A stretch of DNA of 13,714 nt from SAR202 cluster bacterium. GTDB taxonomy: Bacteria; Chloroflexota; Dehalococcoidia; SAR202; GCA-002694895. Both the position numbers and the translations under genes were made by a program. The stretch's first letter is position 1. Every line of letters begins with the position of its first letter. The notes under the pieces are model-generated. The model had not been told where the DNA came from, ran no database searches, and saw nothing but the letters and a program-made list of their open reading frames with translations. Where the stretch lies: positions 1 through 13,714 of the forward strand of contig VFGQ01000025.1 in NCBI GenBank assembly GCA_009391605.1, in the 5' to 3' direction. Shown here piece by piece: positions 7,146-13,714 of the stretch.

Positions 7146-8960
7146 TTAATTGATTTTAATGATGGGTTCTTGTGCTTGTATAACCCCTCCAGGTGCTATT
7201 AATATTTCAAGTATAGTGCCATCTACATCTGATTTGAGGGTAGTTTCCATTTTCATTGATTCAATTATTGCAACTTCTTGATTAGTTTTAATTTTATCAT
7301 TAGCTTTCACTAGATATTTAATAACAGTTCCTGACATAGGGGAACTGATAAATTTATTTAATGCATTATTATCTGTAATCTGAGGTTTGATCTTATTTTC
7401 AGTTTTTTTATTTGGAGTAGGTGTATTTTTCTTGGAATTAATTTCTGATTGTTTAATGATATCAGCAATTAATTCTTTGTTTTCTACATTGATAGATATT
7501 GTATATTCTTTATTTTCGAATTGAATAGTAAGTTGATTATCTAATATTTTAGGTTCTATGTTATTTGAAATAGGATTAGGTTTGTTGATTTCAGGTTTTT
7601 CATATATGTTTGTTTTCTTAAGGAGAAAGTTTTTTCCTGTATCATCAAATAAGGCATAAGTTAATACGTCAGGATGATATTGTGAAATATCTTTTAGTTC
7701 ATCTGAATATTTCTTTAAAGATTTTATTTCTTTATTTTTATTGATTTTTTTTATGTTTTTAAATTTGATTTTATTTATTTCACCTGGTGGTTTGCCGTAA
7801 TGTCCAGACAAATAAGATATTACTTGTTCAGAAATATTTTCATATTTTTTTGTTATTACATTACTTACTGCTTGTGCACCGACCATCTGACTAATTGGAG
7901 TTACAAGTGGTGGCATTCCTAAATCTTTTCTGACTTTAGGAATTTCATCTAAAACTTGTGGAAGTTTATTTAAGTTATTGTTTTGATTTAATTGTGAAGT
8001 GAGATTAGAAATCATTCCACCTGGGATTTGATGAGTTAATACTCCTGAGTCAATATTTGAAAATTTTGTATTTATTGAATATGAAGTGTATTTTTTCACT
8101 TCCTCTTCTAATGTTTGTTCAATTTTAGTAATTTGATCAAAATTTATATTTATTTTGTATGTACTGTTATTTGATATGAATGTTTTTAATAATGGTTCAA
8201 TTGCTGGTTGTGATGTTTTTTGTGCTACAGTTGAAATGCATGTATCAACCCCGTCAACACCTGCTTCTATTGCTTTTAATTGCGTCATTGATGCTAATCC
8301 GCTTGTATAGTGATTATGTAATTGAATTGGTATAAATATATTGTTTTTCAATTCAGTGATCAGCATGTAGGCATCATAGGGTGATAGTAAGCCTGCCATA
8401 TCTTTTATGCAAAGGCTATCTGCTCCCATCTTAACAAATGTTTTGGCAAGATTAACATAGTAATCCAAAGTATAAATTTCCGTTGATTTGGTTTCTAGTT
8501 TTCCTGATTCTCCAGTGCTGTAACACATTGTTAATTGTAAATGTTTATTTTCGTTTTTAATTGCTTTTGAAGCGATTTCAAGATTTACAGGATCATTTAA
8601 TGCATCAAATAATCTGAAAATATCTATACCAAAATCAGCTGATAATGAAATAAATTCATTTATAATTTCTTCTGAATAATGACGGTATCCTACCAGATTT
8701 GCACCCCGAATTAGCATAGAAAGATTTGTATTGGGGGCTAGTCGCCTAACCATTTTCAGTCTATCCCAAGGATCTTCATTCAAATATCGTATACAACTAT
8801 CAAATGTGGCACCACCCCATACTTCGAGAACATCATACCCAACTTTATCTAAAAGAGGAGCTAATTTACTAATTGTAGAATTGTTAAAACGAGTTGCAAA
8901 CAAGCTTTGATGAGCATCTCTAAGAGTCGTATCTGTAACTTTTATTAATTTAGTAGTCAT
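7146..8960 (-). CDS. Pyruvate/oxaloacetate carboxyltransferase with C-terminal biotinyl domain (OadA/PycB-like)
   Basis: A 604-aa protein with the architecture of oxaloacetate decarboxylase alpha or pyruvate carboxylase subunit B. The TIM-barrel carboxyltransferase (about 1-270) starts with DTTLRDAHQS, where Asp15 is a metal ligand, and has the carbamylated-lysine candidate Lys186 (CIKDMAG) and metal histidines 215 and 217 (LHNHYTSG). A conserved PYC/OADA domain follows to about 420, with GMPPLVTP and GHYGKPPG. Then come an Asn/Lys-rich low-complexity linker (about 420-535) and a biotinyl domain with ESMKMET. Biotin would sit on Lys570, 34 residues from the end. It transfers carboxyl between biotin and pyruvate/oxaloacetate. 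There is no biotin carboxylase and no Na+-pump beta subunit nearby, so it could serve a pyruvate carboxylase, a decarboxylase or a transcarboxylase. Confidence 0.93.
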   Translation of the reverse strand: MTTKLIKVTDTTLRDAHQSLFATRFNNSTISKLAPLLDKVGYDVLEVWGGATFDSCIRYLNEDPWDRLKMVRRLAPNTNLSMLIRGANLVGYRHYSEEIINEFISLSADFGIDIFRLFDALNDPVNLEIASKAIKNENKHLQLTMCYSTGESGKLETKSTEIYTLDYYVNLAKTFVKMGADSLCIKDMAGLLSPYDAYMLITELKNNIFIPIQLHNHYTSGLASMTQLKAIEAGVDGVDTCISTVAQKTSQPAIEPLLKTFISNNSTYKININFDQITKIEQTLEEEVKKYTSYSINTKFSNIDSGVLTHQIPGGMISNLTSQLNQNNNLNKLPQVLDEIPKVRKDLGMPPLVTPISQMVGAQAVSNVITKKYENISEQVISYLSGHYGKPPGEINKIKFKNIKKINKNKEIKSLKKYSDELKDISQYHPDVLTYALFDDTGKNFLLKKTNIYEKPEINKPNPISNNIEPKILDNQLTIQFENKEYTISINVENKELIADIIKQSEINSKKNTPTPNKKTENKIKPQITDNNALNKFISSPMSGTVIKYLVKANDKIKTNQEVAIIESMKMETTLKSDVDGTILEILIAPGGVIQAQEPIIKIN

Positions 8961-8972
8961 TTTATATTCTGA

Positions 8973-9137
8973 TTATGATAGTATAGTCCAGCTTTTAGTT
9001 TTCCATTTGTTTAATTTTAGCTGGAATTTTTTCACTTTGGTATTATCTGATACTAATAATAAATTTTTCAATGATAATTCAATGATTTTTAAATCAGTTT
9101 TACTTATATTATTATTGGTTTTATTGTGAATTTTCAT
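8973..9137 (-). CDS. Small ORF (54 aa) between the two carboxyltransferase genes
   Basis: The 186-bp gap between the pccB-like and oadA-like genes is filled by an open frame, ATG at 9135-9137 to TAA at 8973-8975. It is spaced 9 bp from the upstream stop and 12 bp from the downstream start, which is typical operon spacing. The product is small and very basic, with an Asn-rich beginning, a helix-like segment TDLKIIELSLKNLLL (about 14-28) and a Trp-containing basic end LNKWKTKSWTILS. No strong ribosome site precedes it. Small subunits with a helix and a Trp-bearing tail are known next to acyl-CoA carboxyltransferases, such as the actinobacterial epsilon subunit. The similarity here is of position and size, not a proven match. 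It could instead be a chance frame in AT-rich spacer. Confidence 0.5.
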   Translation of the reverse strand: MKIHNKTNNNISKTDLKIIELSLKNLLLVSDNTKVKKFQLKLNKWKTKSWTILS

Positions 9138-9146
9138 AATGACAAA

Positions 9147-10664
9147 TTATAAAGGAATATTCCCATGTTTTTTAGGAGGTAATATTTCTCTTTTATTTTC
9201 TAGTATGTTTAATGAGTTTATGATTGTTTCCCTTGTTTCTTCTGGAAGAATTAAATCTTCTATATATCCATTTTCAGCTAAAGTATAAGGTGTCATAACT
9301 TCTTTTTTATATTTTTCTAATAATTCTTTTTCTAGTTTTACTGAGTTCTTTGCAGATTTCAATTCTTTTCTATATAGTATTTTGATTGCTGCTTCTGGTC
9401 CCATAACTGCCACTTCAGCTGATGGCCAAGCGTAATTCAGATCACTTAATAATGACTTGCTACTCATAACAATGTACGCCCCTCCATATGCTTTTCTAAT
9501 AATAATTGATATTTTAGGAACAGTAGCTTCTGCATAAGCATATAATAATTTAGCACCTCTTCTTATAATTCCATTATGTTCTTGGTCTAATCCTGGGAGA
9601 AAACCTGGAACATCAACTAATGAAATTAAAGGTATATTGAAGGCATCGCAAAATCTAATAAATCTAGCTGCTTTTTCTGATGCTTTTATATCTATTACTC
9701 CTGCAAGATGATTTGGTTGTTGGGCAATTAATCCTATATTTTTCCCTCCAATTTTGCCAAATCCTATTATTATATTTTTTGCATAATTTTCTTGCACTTC
9801 AATGAAAGTATTTTCATCTAAAATATTACTAATTATCAAATTCATGTCATATGGTGTGTTTGAATTTTCGGGCAGAATATCTGACAAATTTTCATTTAAT
9901 TCTGGTTTAGAGGATTCGATATTTTGAACTAATTCTTGATTGTTTTGAGGTAAGTAATCTAATAGTTTTTTCACATTAGTAAAACATTCAATTTCAGTAT
10001 CATAAATAAAATGGCAAACTCCGCTTTTTGTCATATGAGATTCGCTGCCACCCAATTCTTCATGAGTAGTGTCTTCTCCTGTAACCTGTTTCACAACATC
10101 CGGCCCTGTTATATACATTTGCCCCATATCTTTTACCATAAATATAAAATCAGTTATTGCAGGGGAATAAGTAGCACCTCCAGCCGAAGGCCCAACTATA
10201 ATTGATATTTGAGGAATTACTCCTGAAGATCTAACATTTTTTGTAAAAATAGATCCATACCCTACAAGGCTATGAACGCCTTCTTGAATTCTTGCCCCCC
10301 CAGAATCAATGATTCCAATCATTGGACATCCTGTTGAAAGTGCAATATCCATTATTTTGCAAATTTTATCTGCTGCAACTTTAGAAAGAGATCCCCCCAT
10401 TACTGTAAAATCCTGTGAATAAACACATACATTGTTGCCACTTATTTTCCCAGTTCCTACAATTACAGAATCCCCAGGAATGGGATTATCTGAATTTGCA
10501 GTAAATCTATCTAATTCAACAAATGAATTTTCATCTAATAAAAGATTAATTCTTTCTCTGGCAGTGTTTTTACCTTTATCATGCTGAGCTTTAATACGCG
10601 CCTCACCACCACCTAATTTGGCTTTGTCTCTTAATTGATTTAAATTGTCAATTTTATCTTTCAT
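9147..10664 (-). CDS. Acyl-CoA carboxylase/transcarboxylase carboxyltransferase subunit (PccB/MmdA-like, 12S-type)
   Basis: A 505-aa double-crotonase-fold carboxyltransferase that moves carboxyl between biotin and an acyl-CoA. N-terminal half marks are ARERINLLLD (35-44), DFTVMGGSLS (85-94), the oxyanion loop SGGARIQEG (121-129), GPSAGGATYSPA (158-169) and ITGPDVVKQVTGED (185-198). C-terminal half marks are DVPGFLPG (351-358) and AYGGAYIVM (392-400), and it ends in the typical HGNIPL. It is full length for PccB/MmdA. Ile398 stands where propionyl-CoA-specific PccB has Asp, so substrate choice may be broader or shifted toward acetyl-CoA. It lies 7 bp after the Trm112-type gene and is followed by the small ORF and the biotinyl carboxyltransferase. 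No biotin carboxylase gene is in the window. Confidence 0.93.
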   Translation of the reverse strand: MKDKIDNLNQLRDKAKLGGGEARIKAQHDKGKNTARERINLLLDENSFVELDRFTANSDNPIPGDSVIVGTGKISGNNVCVYSQDFTVMGGSLSKVAADKICKIMDIALSTGCPMIGIIDSGGARIQEGVHSLVGYGSIFTKNVRSSGVIPQISIIVGPSAGGATYSPAITDFIFMVKDMGQMYITGPDVVKQVTGEDTTHEELGGSESHMTKSGVCHFIYDTEIECFTNVKKLLDYLPQNNQELVQNIESSKPELNENLSDILPENSNTPYDMNLIISNILDENTFIEVQENYAKNIIIGFGKIGGKNIGLIAQQPNHLAGVIDIKASEKAARFIRFCDAFNIPLISLVDVPGFLPGLDQEHNGIIRRGAKLLYAYAEATVPKISIIIRKAYGGAYIVMSSKSLLSDLNYAWPSAEVAVMGPEAAIKILYRKELKSAKNSVKLEKELLEKYKKEVMTPYTLAENGYIEDLILPEETRETIINSLNILENKREILPPKKHGNIPL

Positions 10665-10671
10665 TAATGAA

Positions 10672-10857
10672 TTAAATATTGTTAGGTGGTAATAAGTTTG
10701 GAATACCTTCTGAGATATTAAAAATTAGTTTGCATTTATTATTGATGCAATTAAGTGTCCCTGATATAACTTCTTCTTCTTCTTCTTTATCAATACTTAA
10801 TGATAAATCATTTTTACATATAGGGCAGGCTAAAATTTCAACTAATGTCTTTTTCAT
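10672..10857 (-). CDS. Trm112/YcaR-type small zinc-ribbon protein
   Basis: A 61-aa protein with the Trm112p-like layout. LACPICKNDL at the N-terminus gives Cys11 and Cys14, and LNCINNKCK gives Cys37 and Cys42. The family's closing stretch follows as a hydrophobic strand and then SEGIPNLLP. The four cysteines should bind zinc. In eukaryotes Trm112 activates methyltransferases; the bacterial YcaR group is poorly defined. A five-glutamate run (25-29), coded by a GAA/GAG repeat at about 10770-10785, lies between the cysteine pairs. The gene lies 8 bp after the CopD-like gene and 7 bp before the pccB-like gene, so it is probably part of the same transcript. A functional link to carboxylation is not implied. 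Confidence 0.88.
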   Translation of the reverse strand: MKKTLVEILACPICKNDLSLSIDKEEEEEVISGTLNCINNKCKLIFNISEGIPNLLPPNNI

Positions 10858-10865
10858 ATAGTTTT

Positions 10866-11321
10866 TTATAATTTAATAAACTCTAATACTTCTGATATTA
10901 AAAATATAATTATTGTTAAAGGAAAAATTAAATTTTCATTTATTAATAATTTTAATACACTATTATATATATTTGATGTTTTGAAATATACTGATTTAAA
11001 TCTTACAATAAATACAATTAATCCTATCCAAAAAAACAATAATAATTTTAATAGTAGTATAAATAAGTAAATATCAGAATTATCATTAATTGTTGATATG
11101 TTGTTTAAAATTAATATAACTCCAGTAATTACTAAAATTGAAAGTAATGTATTAGTCCAATTTTTGTATTGATTTAACATATAGGAGTAAATATTTTTAT
11201 TTAGTTGAATTTTATTTCCTGTAAGTATAATTATTGACCCTGCTAACCATGTTGATGCAGTGATGATATGTATGAAATTAATAACTATAGTTATCATTGA
11301 TAAAAAATCATTATTTATCAT
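10866..11321 (-). CDS. CopD-like four-segment membrane protein
   Basis: A 151-aa integral membrane protein with four hydrophobic segments at about 9-33, 57-73, 84-107 and 131-148. The first segment carries the FIHIITASTWLAG pattern (His18, Trp25, Gly28) of the CopD family. LVITGV in the second segment and the lysine in LLLKLLLFF at the start of the third also fit CopD. Family members are linked to copper uptake or haem/copper handling at the membrane, but most single-domain ones are uncharacterised. The ATG overlaps the stop of the TlpA-like gene as ATGA, and an AGAGGA site lies just ahead, so the two are translationally coupled. Their products may work together at the outer face of the membrane. 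Confidence 0.72.
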   Translation of the reverse strand: MINNDFLSMITIVINFIHIITASTWLAGSIIILTGNKIQLNKNIYSYMLNQYKNWTNTLLSILVITGVILILNNISTINDNSDIYLFILLLKLLLFFWIGLIVFIVRFKSVYFKTSNIYNSVLKLLINENLIFPLTIIIFLISEVLEFIKL

Positions 11322-11833
11322 TTTTCCTCTGCCAATATCTTTTTTGTATTTTTTAATAAATCATCATAACCTATATAACCATCCCAAATTATGTATTTAT
11401 TATTTGATTTTGAAACAAATATTGTAGTAGGAAAGGAATTAATTTTATATTTTTTAATTGTCGAATTATCCGAGTTATAACCAAGTTTGTATGACAAATT
11501 TAACTTTTGAGCAAATTTTAATCCATCATTAGTATTATCGATACCAATCATTTGAATTCCTATAATTTCGATTTTATTACCAAATTTATTGTTAAGTTTT
11601 TCAATATGTGGTACTTCTTTTTCGCAAGGGCCACAAGAAGGAAACCAAAAGTTTAAGATATAAGCATCTTTCGTAATATCTTCAGTCTGATACATATCTA
11701 CATTTGGCTGATATAAAGAAATATTAAAATTTATAGGATTATTGGATGTTACACATGCAATTGATAAAATTAATATAATAGAAAAAGATAATAATAATTT
11801 ATATAAACTATTCATTTTCATTTTCATATTCAT
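11318..11833 (-). CDS. TlpA/ResA-like thioredoxin lipoprotein
   Basis: A 171-aa exported thiol-disulfide protein. The N-terminus has a lysine-containing head, a hydrophobic core (10-25) and a lipobox-like LSIAC ending in Cys27, so it is probably lipidated and anchored outside the cytoplasmic membrane. The thioredoxin fold follows: LNFWFPSCGPCEKEVP with the redox pair Cys67-Gly-Pro-Cys70, and the cis-proline at Pro135 in INSFPTTIFV. Relatives reduce apocytochrome c or copper-site cysteines. The start is uncertain: ATGs lie at codons 1, 3, 5 and 7, so overlap with the upstream nuclease gene ranges from 26 down to 8 bp. Coupling with the CopD-like gene suggests a role in cytochrome or copper-site assembly, which is inferred. 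Confidence 0.9.
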   Translation of the reverse strand: MNMKMKMNSLYKLLLSFSIILILSIACVTSNNPINFNISLYQPNVDMYQTEDITKDAYILNFWFPSCGPCEKEVPHIEKLNNKFGNKIEIIGIQMIGIDNTNDGLKFAQKLNLSYKLGYNSDNSTIKKYKINSFPTTIFVSKSNNKYIIWDGYIGYDDLLKNTKKILAEEK

Positions 11834-13061
11834 TTATGATTTCTTTCCCAAAATCTAATAATCTCTTACGTTTGTGATCATTAATTTCTTTAAAATTTTC
11901 TAAATATTTTTCGAAAGAATCAATAATACCTAAATTTTCAGAAATTTGAATATTATTTATTTTCTTTTCAGATATTAATTTTAATTCTGTTGAAACTAGA
12001 TATTTTGCATTTGATAAAATAGATTTTATTTTTGGATCATTTATAGATTCATAATGTTCTCTAGTGGATTCAATTGTAATTCTTGCAATAGAGTCTTTAA
12101 TTTCATTAGAATTAAGTTCTTCTTCAATGATATTAACTGGGAATTCTGTGTCTTTAGGTATACTTATAATATATTCCCTGAAATTCCTTGCTGAAACTGG
12201 AATTTTTTTATAACTAACCAATCTATCGCCTTGAGATTTTTTTGGATCAATTTCTATTACATAAAAACCTTTAACATCGTTTTTTTCACCAAAATCGACT
12301 CTTTCTAAACTTCCAGAATATACAACAGGAGGTGATTCTATAAGAACCTGATCTTTATGGACGTGACCTAAAGCAATATATTCAAATTCTGGTTTTGCAA
12401 AAAATTGAGCAGGAAACATATAATCAGCTCCAATTGACATCAATGTTTCAGTACTCGTTTTTGCTTCCATCACTGTAAGGTGACCACTAAATATGCAAGC
12501 TATTGATTTATTTACTTTAGATAATTCTTTTTCTAGAGAATTATCTAAAGTTTGAATGATTTGTTTATTAAGGTCTTCAATTGTAATATCTTTTTTTATA
12601 TTAGATAATCTAGATATCAGAGATCCTTTTCTTATCCATGGCATTCCTAAAATCTGAATTGGATTTCCTGATTTGGTATTTAACTCATATAATTGTAATT
12701 TATCTATCACAGTTATATTGTCTAAATTCATAGTAGGGAATATATCTAAAGCTGTCGCTCTCCCTTTGTTTCCTGGCATATCATGATTCCCTACAATTAG
12801 AGCAACAGGAATATTAGCTTTAGTTAATTTTAGTAATCTTTTCGCAAATTCTTTTTGCTGTGTCTGAGAAGGATTTCTATCTTTATAAGCATCGCCAGCA
12901 AAAATTACCAGGTCAACATTTTCTTGTAATGCATAATTAACAAGTTCATCAAAGGTATTTAGAAAGTCTACAATTCTGTTATCTAAGCCTGTTTCTAAAT
13001 CTATTCCTTTGGAATATCTAGTATATCCAATATGTAAATCGGAAAAATGTATTATCTTCAA
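11808..13061 (-). CDS. SbcD/Mre11-type DNA repair nuclease (TTG start)
   Basis: A 417-aa calcineurin-like metallophosphoesterase with the two-metal motifs of Mre11/SbcD in order: SDLHIG (Asp8, His10), GDAYKDRNPS (Asp57), GNHDMPG (Asn92, His93), SGHLTV and LGHVHKDQ. The last third (about 280-417) is a charged capping and coiled region typical of SbcD. In its usual complex SbcD acts with the ATPase SbcC on DNA ends and hairpins. No sbcC lies in the window; it could be elsewhere, or this is a stand-alone relative. The start is TTG at 13059-13061 because the only upstream alternative in frame, GTG, is stopped two codons later by TAA and the motif SDLHIG needs this start. The ribosome site is weak. 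Confidence 0.9.
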   Translation of the reverse strand: MKIIHFSDLHIGYTRYSKGIDLETGLDNRIVDFLNTFDELVNYALQENVDLVIFAGDAYKDRNPSQTQQKEFAKRLLKLTKANIPVALIVGNHDMPGNKGRATALDIFPTMNLDNITVIDKLQLYELNTKSGNPIQILGMPWIRKGSLISRLSNIKKDITIEDLNKQIIQTLDNSLEKELSKVNKSIACIFSGHLTVMEAKTSTETLMSIGADYMFPAQFFAKPEFEYIALGHVHKDQVLIESPPVVYSGSLERVDFGEKNDVKGFYVIEIDPKKSQGDRLVSYKKIPVSARNFREYIISIPKDTEFPVNIIEEELNSNEIKDSIARITIESTREHYESINDPKIKSILSNAKYLVSTELKLISEKKINNIQISENLGIIDSFEKYLENFKEINDHKRKRLLDFGKEIINEYENENE

Positions 13062-13105
13062 TTTATATCACTGTTACCAAGAATGAGTTAAATATATTTT
13101 ACAAT

Positions 13106-13714
13106 TTAATTATATATTTCTGAGGAAAGTTTTTGGGGTAAATCATTAATATTTATTCGCTCTTGGTCCATAGAATCTCTGTACCTAATAGTTACACAGT
13201 TATCATTGATAGTCTCAAAATCTATAGTTACGCAATATGGGGTTCCAATTTCATCTTGTCTTCTGTACCGCCTGCCAATACTTTGAGTTTCATCATATTC
13301 GATTTTCCCTAAATTTCCTTTATTTATTAAATCTTTTTGGATATTTTTAGATAATTCGGATAATTTGGGATCTTTACTGAGAGGTAAAATAGCTATTTTG
13401 ATTGGAGATATTTTAGGAGATAATTTTAATACTGTTCTTGTTTCTTCTTTTGATTCTATTTTTTCTTCAGTATAAGCATCTAATAATGTTATTAATAACA
13501 GTCGGTCTACACCTATAGATGGTTCAATTACATAAGGAGTATATCTTGATTTTGTACTTTCTTCAAAAATGCTAAAATTTTTAGATGCAGATTTTGAATG
13601 TGCATCTAAATCAAAACTACCTCTATTTGCAATGCCTTGAAGCTCTGCCCATCCCCAAGGAAATTTATATTCTATATCAGTAGTTCCTTTGGAATAATGA
13701 GAAAGATCTTCTTT
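13106..13714 (-). CDS. glyS: Glycyl-tRNA synthetase, alpha2 type, C-terminal part
   Basis: The 202 visible residues are the C-terminal part of the homodimeric class II glycyl-tRNA synthetase that charges tRNA-Gly; the N-terminus lies beyond the right edge. Visible are WGWAELQGIANRG with FDLDAHSK (about 20-41), the class II motif 3 EPSIGVDRLLL (64-74), and then the anticodon-binding domain from about residue 100 (KISPIKIAILPL) through YDETQSIGRRYR and DEIGTPYCVTID to the end. This layout is that of the bacterial/eukaryote-like alpha2 enzyme, not the alpha2beta2 GlyQ/GlyS form. The stop lies 44 bp before the SbcD-type gene, so the two may be co-transcribed. About 260 residues would be missing if it has the usual length of around 460. 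Confidence 0.93.
   Translation of the reverse strand, partial: KEDLSHYSKGTTDIEYKFPWGWAELQGIANRGSFDLDAHSKSASKNFSIFEESTKSRYTPYVIEPSIGVDRLLLITLLDAYTEEKIESKEETRTVLKLSPKISPIKIAILPLSKDPKLSELSKNIQKDLINKGNLGKIEYDETQSIGRRYRRQDEIGTPYCVTIDFETINDNCVTIRYRDSMDQERININDLPQKLSSEIYN

Noticed and set aside
10010..10210. Open frame on the plus strand inside the pccB-like gene
   Set aside because: It is a shadow of a clear carboxyltransferase on the other strand, with no ribosome site or protein-like composition.
10768..10787. CTT/GAA triplet run as a microsatellite for phase variation
   Set aside because: It is short, imperfect and in frame as a five-glutamate run in the Trm112-type protein, so length changes would not switch the frame.
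11808..11833. Short tandem ATGAAA-like repeat at the TlpA start as a regulatory repeat
   Set aside because: It is explained by overlapping coding ends (Glu/Asn-rich tail of one gene and Met/Lys-rich head of the next) in AT-rich DNA.

Overview
The window is strongly AT-rich (roughly 30% G+C by eye, not computed) and densely coded, with gaps of only a few bases and several start/stop overlaps. All genes read as bacterial. The streamlined layout, AT bias and mix of families (acyl-CoA carboxyltransferase, pyruvate/oxaloacetate carboxyltransferase, LDH-type malate dehydrogenase, alpha2-type glycyl-tRNA synthetase, TlpA/CopD pair) would fit a small-genome free-living bacterium, perhaps a marine Chloroflexota-like lineage. 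That placement is a weak inference. There is no stretch over 300 bases without a gene, and I see no tRNA, rRNA, CRISPR, insertion sequence or convincing terminator hairpin.

Left part (1-3969): a minus-strand amidase-signature hydrolase runs off the left edge. An 81-bp divergent spacer separates it from an 89-codon plus-strand protein of unknown function that starts with TTG. That gene overlaps, tail to tail, a minus-strand one-cysteine thioredoxin-like protein. Next comes a plus-strand pair whose stop and start codons overlap by 4 bp: a class A beta-lactamase-like serine hydrolase without a signal peptide, then a 12-segment MFS transporter.

Right part (3971-13714): one long co-directional minus-strand run. 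In transcription order it holds glycyl-tRNA synthetase (partial, off the right edge), an SbcD/Mre11-type nuclease, a TlpA-like lipoprotein thioredoxin, a CopD-like membrane protein, a Trm112-type zinc ribbon, a PccB-type carboxyltransferase, a 54-aa small ORF, a pyruvate/oxaloacetate carboxyltransferase with its own biotinyl domain, a 455-aa protein I cannot identify, malate dehydrogenase and an HpcH/HpaI aldolase.

The most interesting part is 3971-10664. It has an acyl-CoA carboxyltransferase (12S-like), an oxaloacetate-forming carboxyltransferase fused to a biotin carrier (5S plus 1.3S-like) and no biotin carboxylase. This is the part list of a biotin-dependent transcarboxylase that would move CO2 from a malonyl- or methylmalonyl-type CoA to pyruvate. 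Malate dehydrogenase would then act on the oxaloacetate, and the aldolase would release or consume pyruvate-type oxoacids. The unknown 455-aa protein and the 54-aa ORF sit inside this set and are the best candidates for something undescribed. A good promoter-like sequence with a small palindrome lies just before mdh, so mdh and the aldolase may also be expressed separately.
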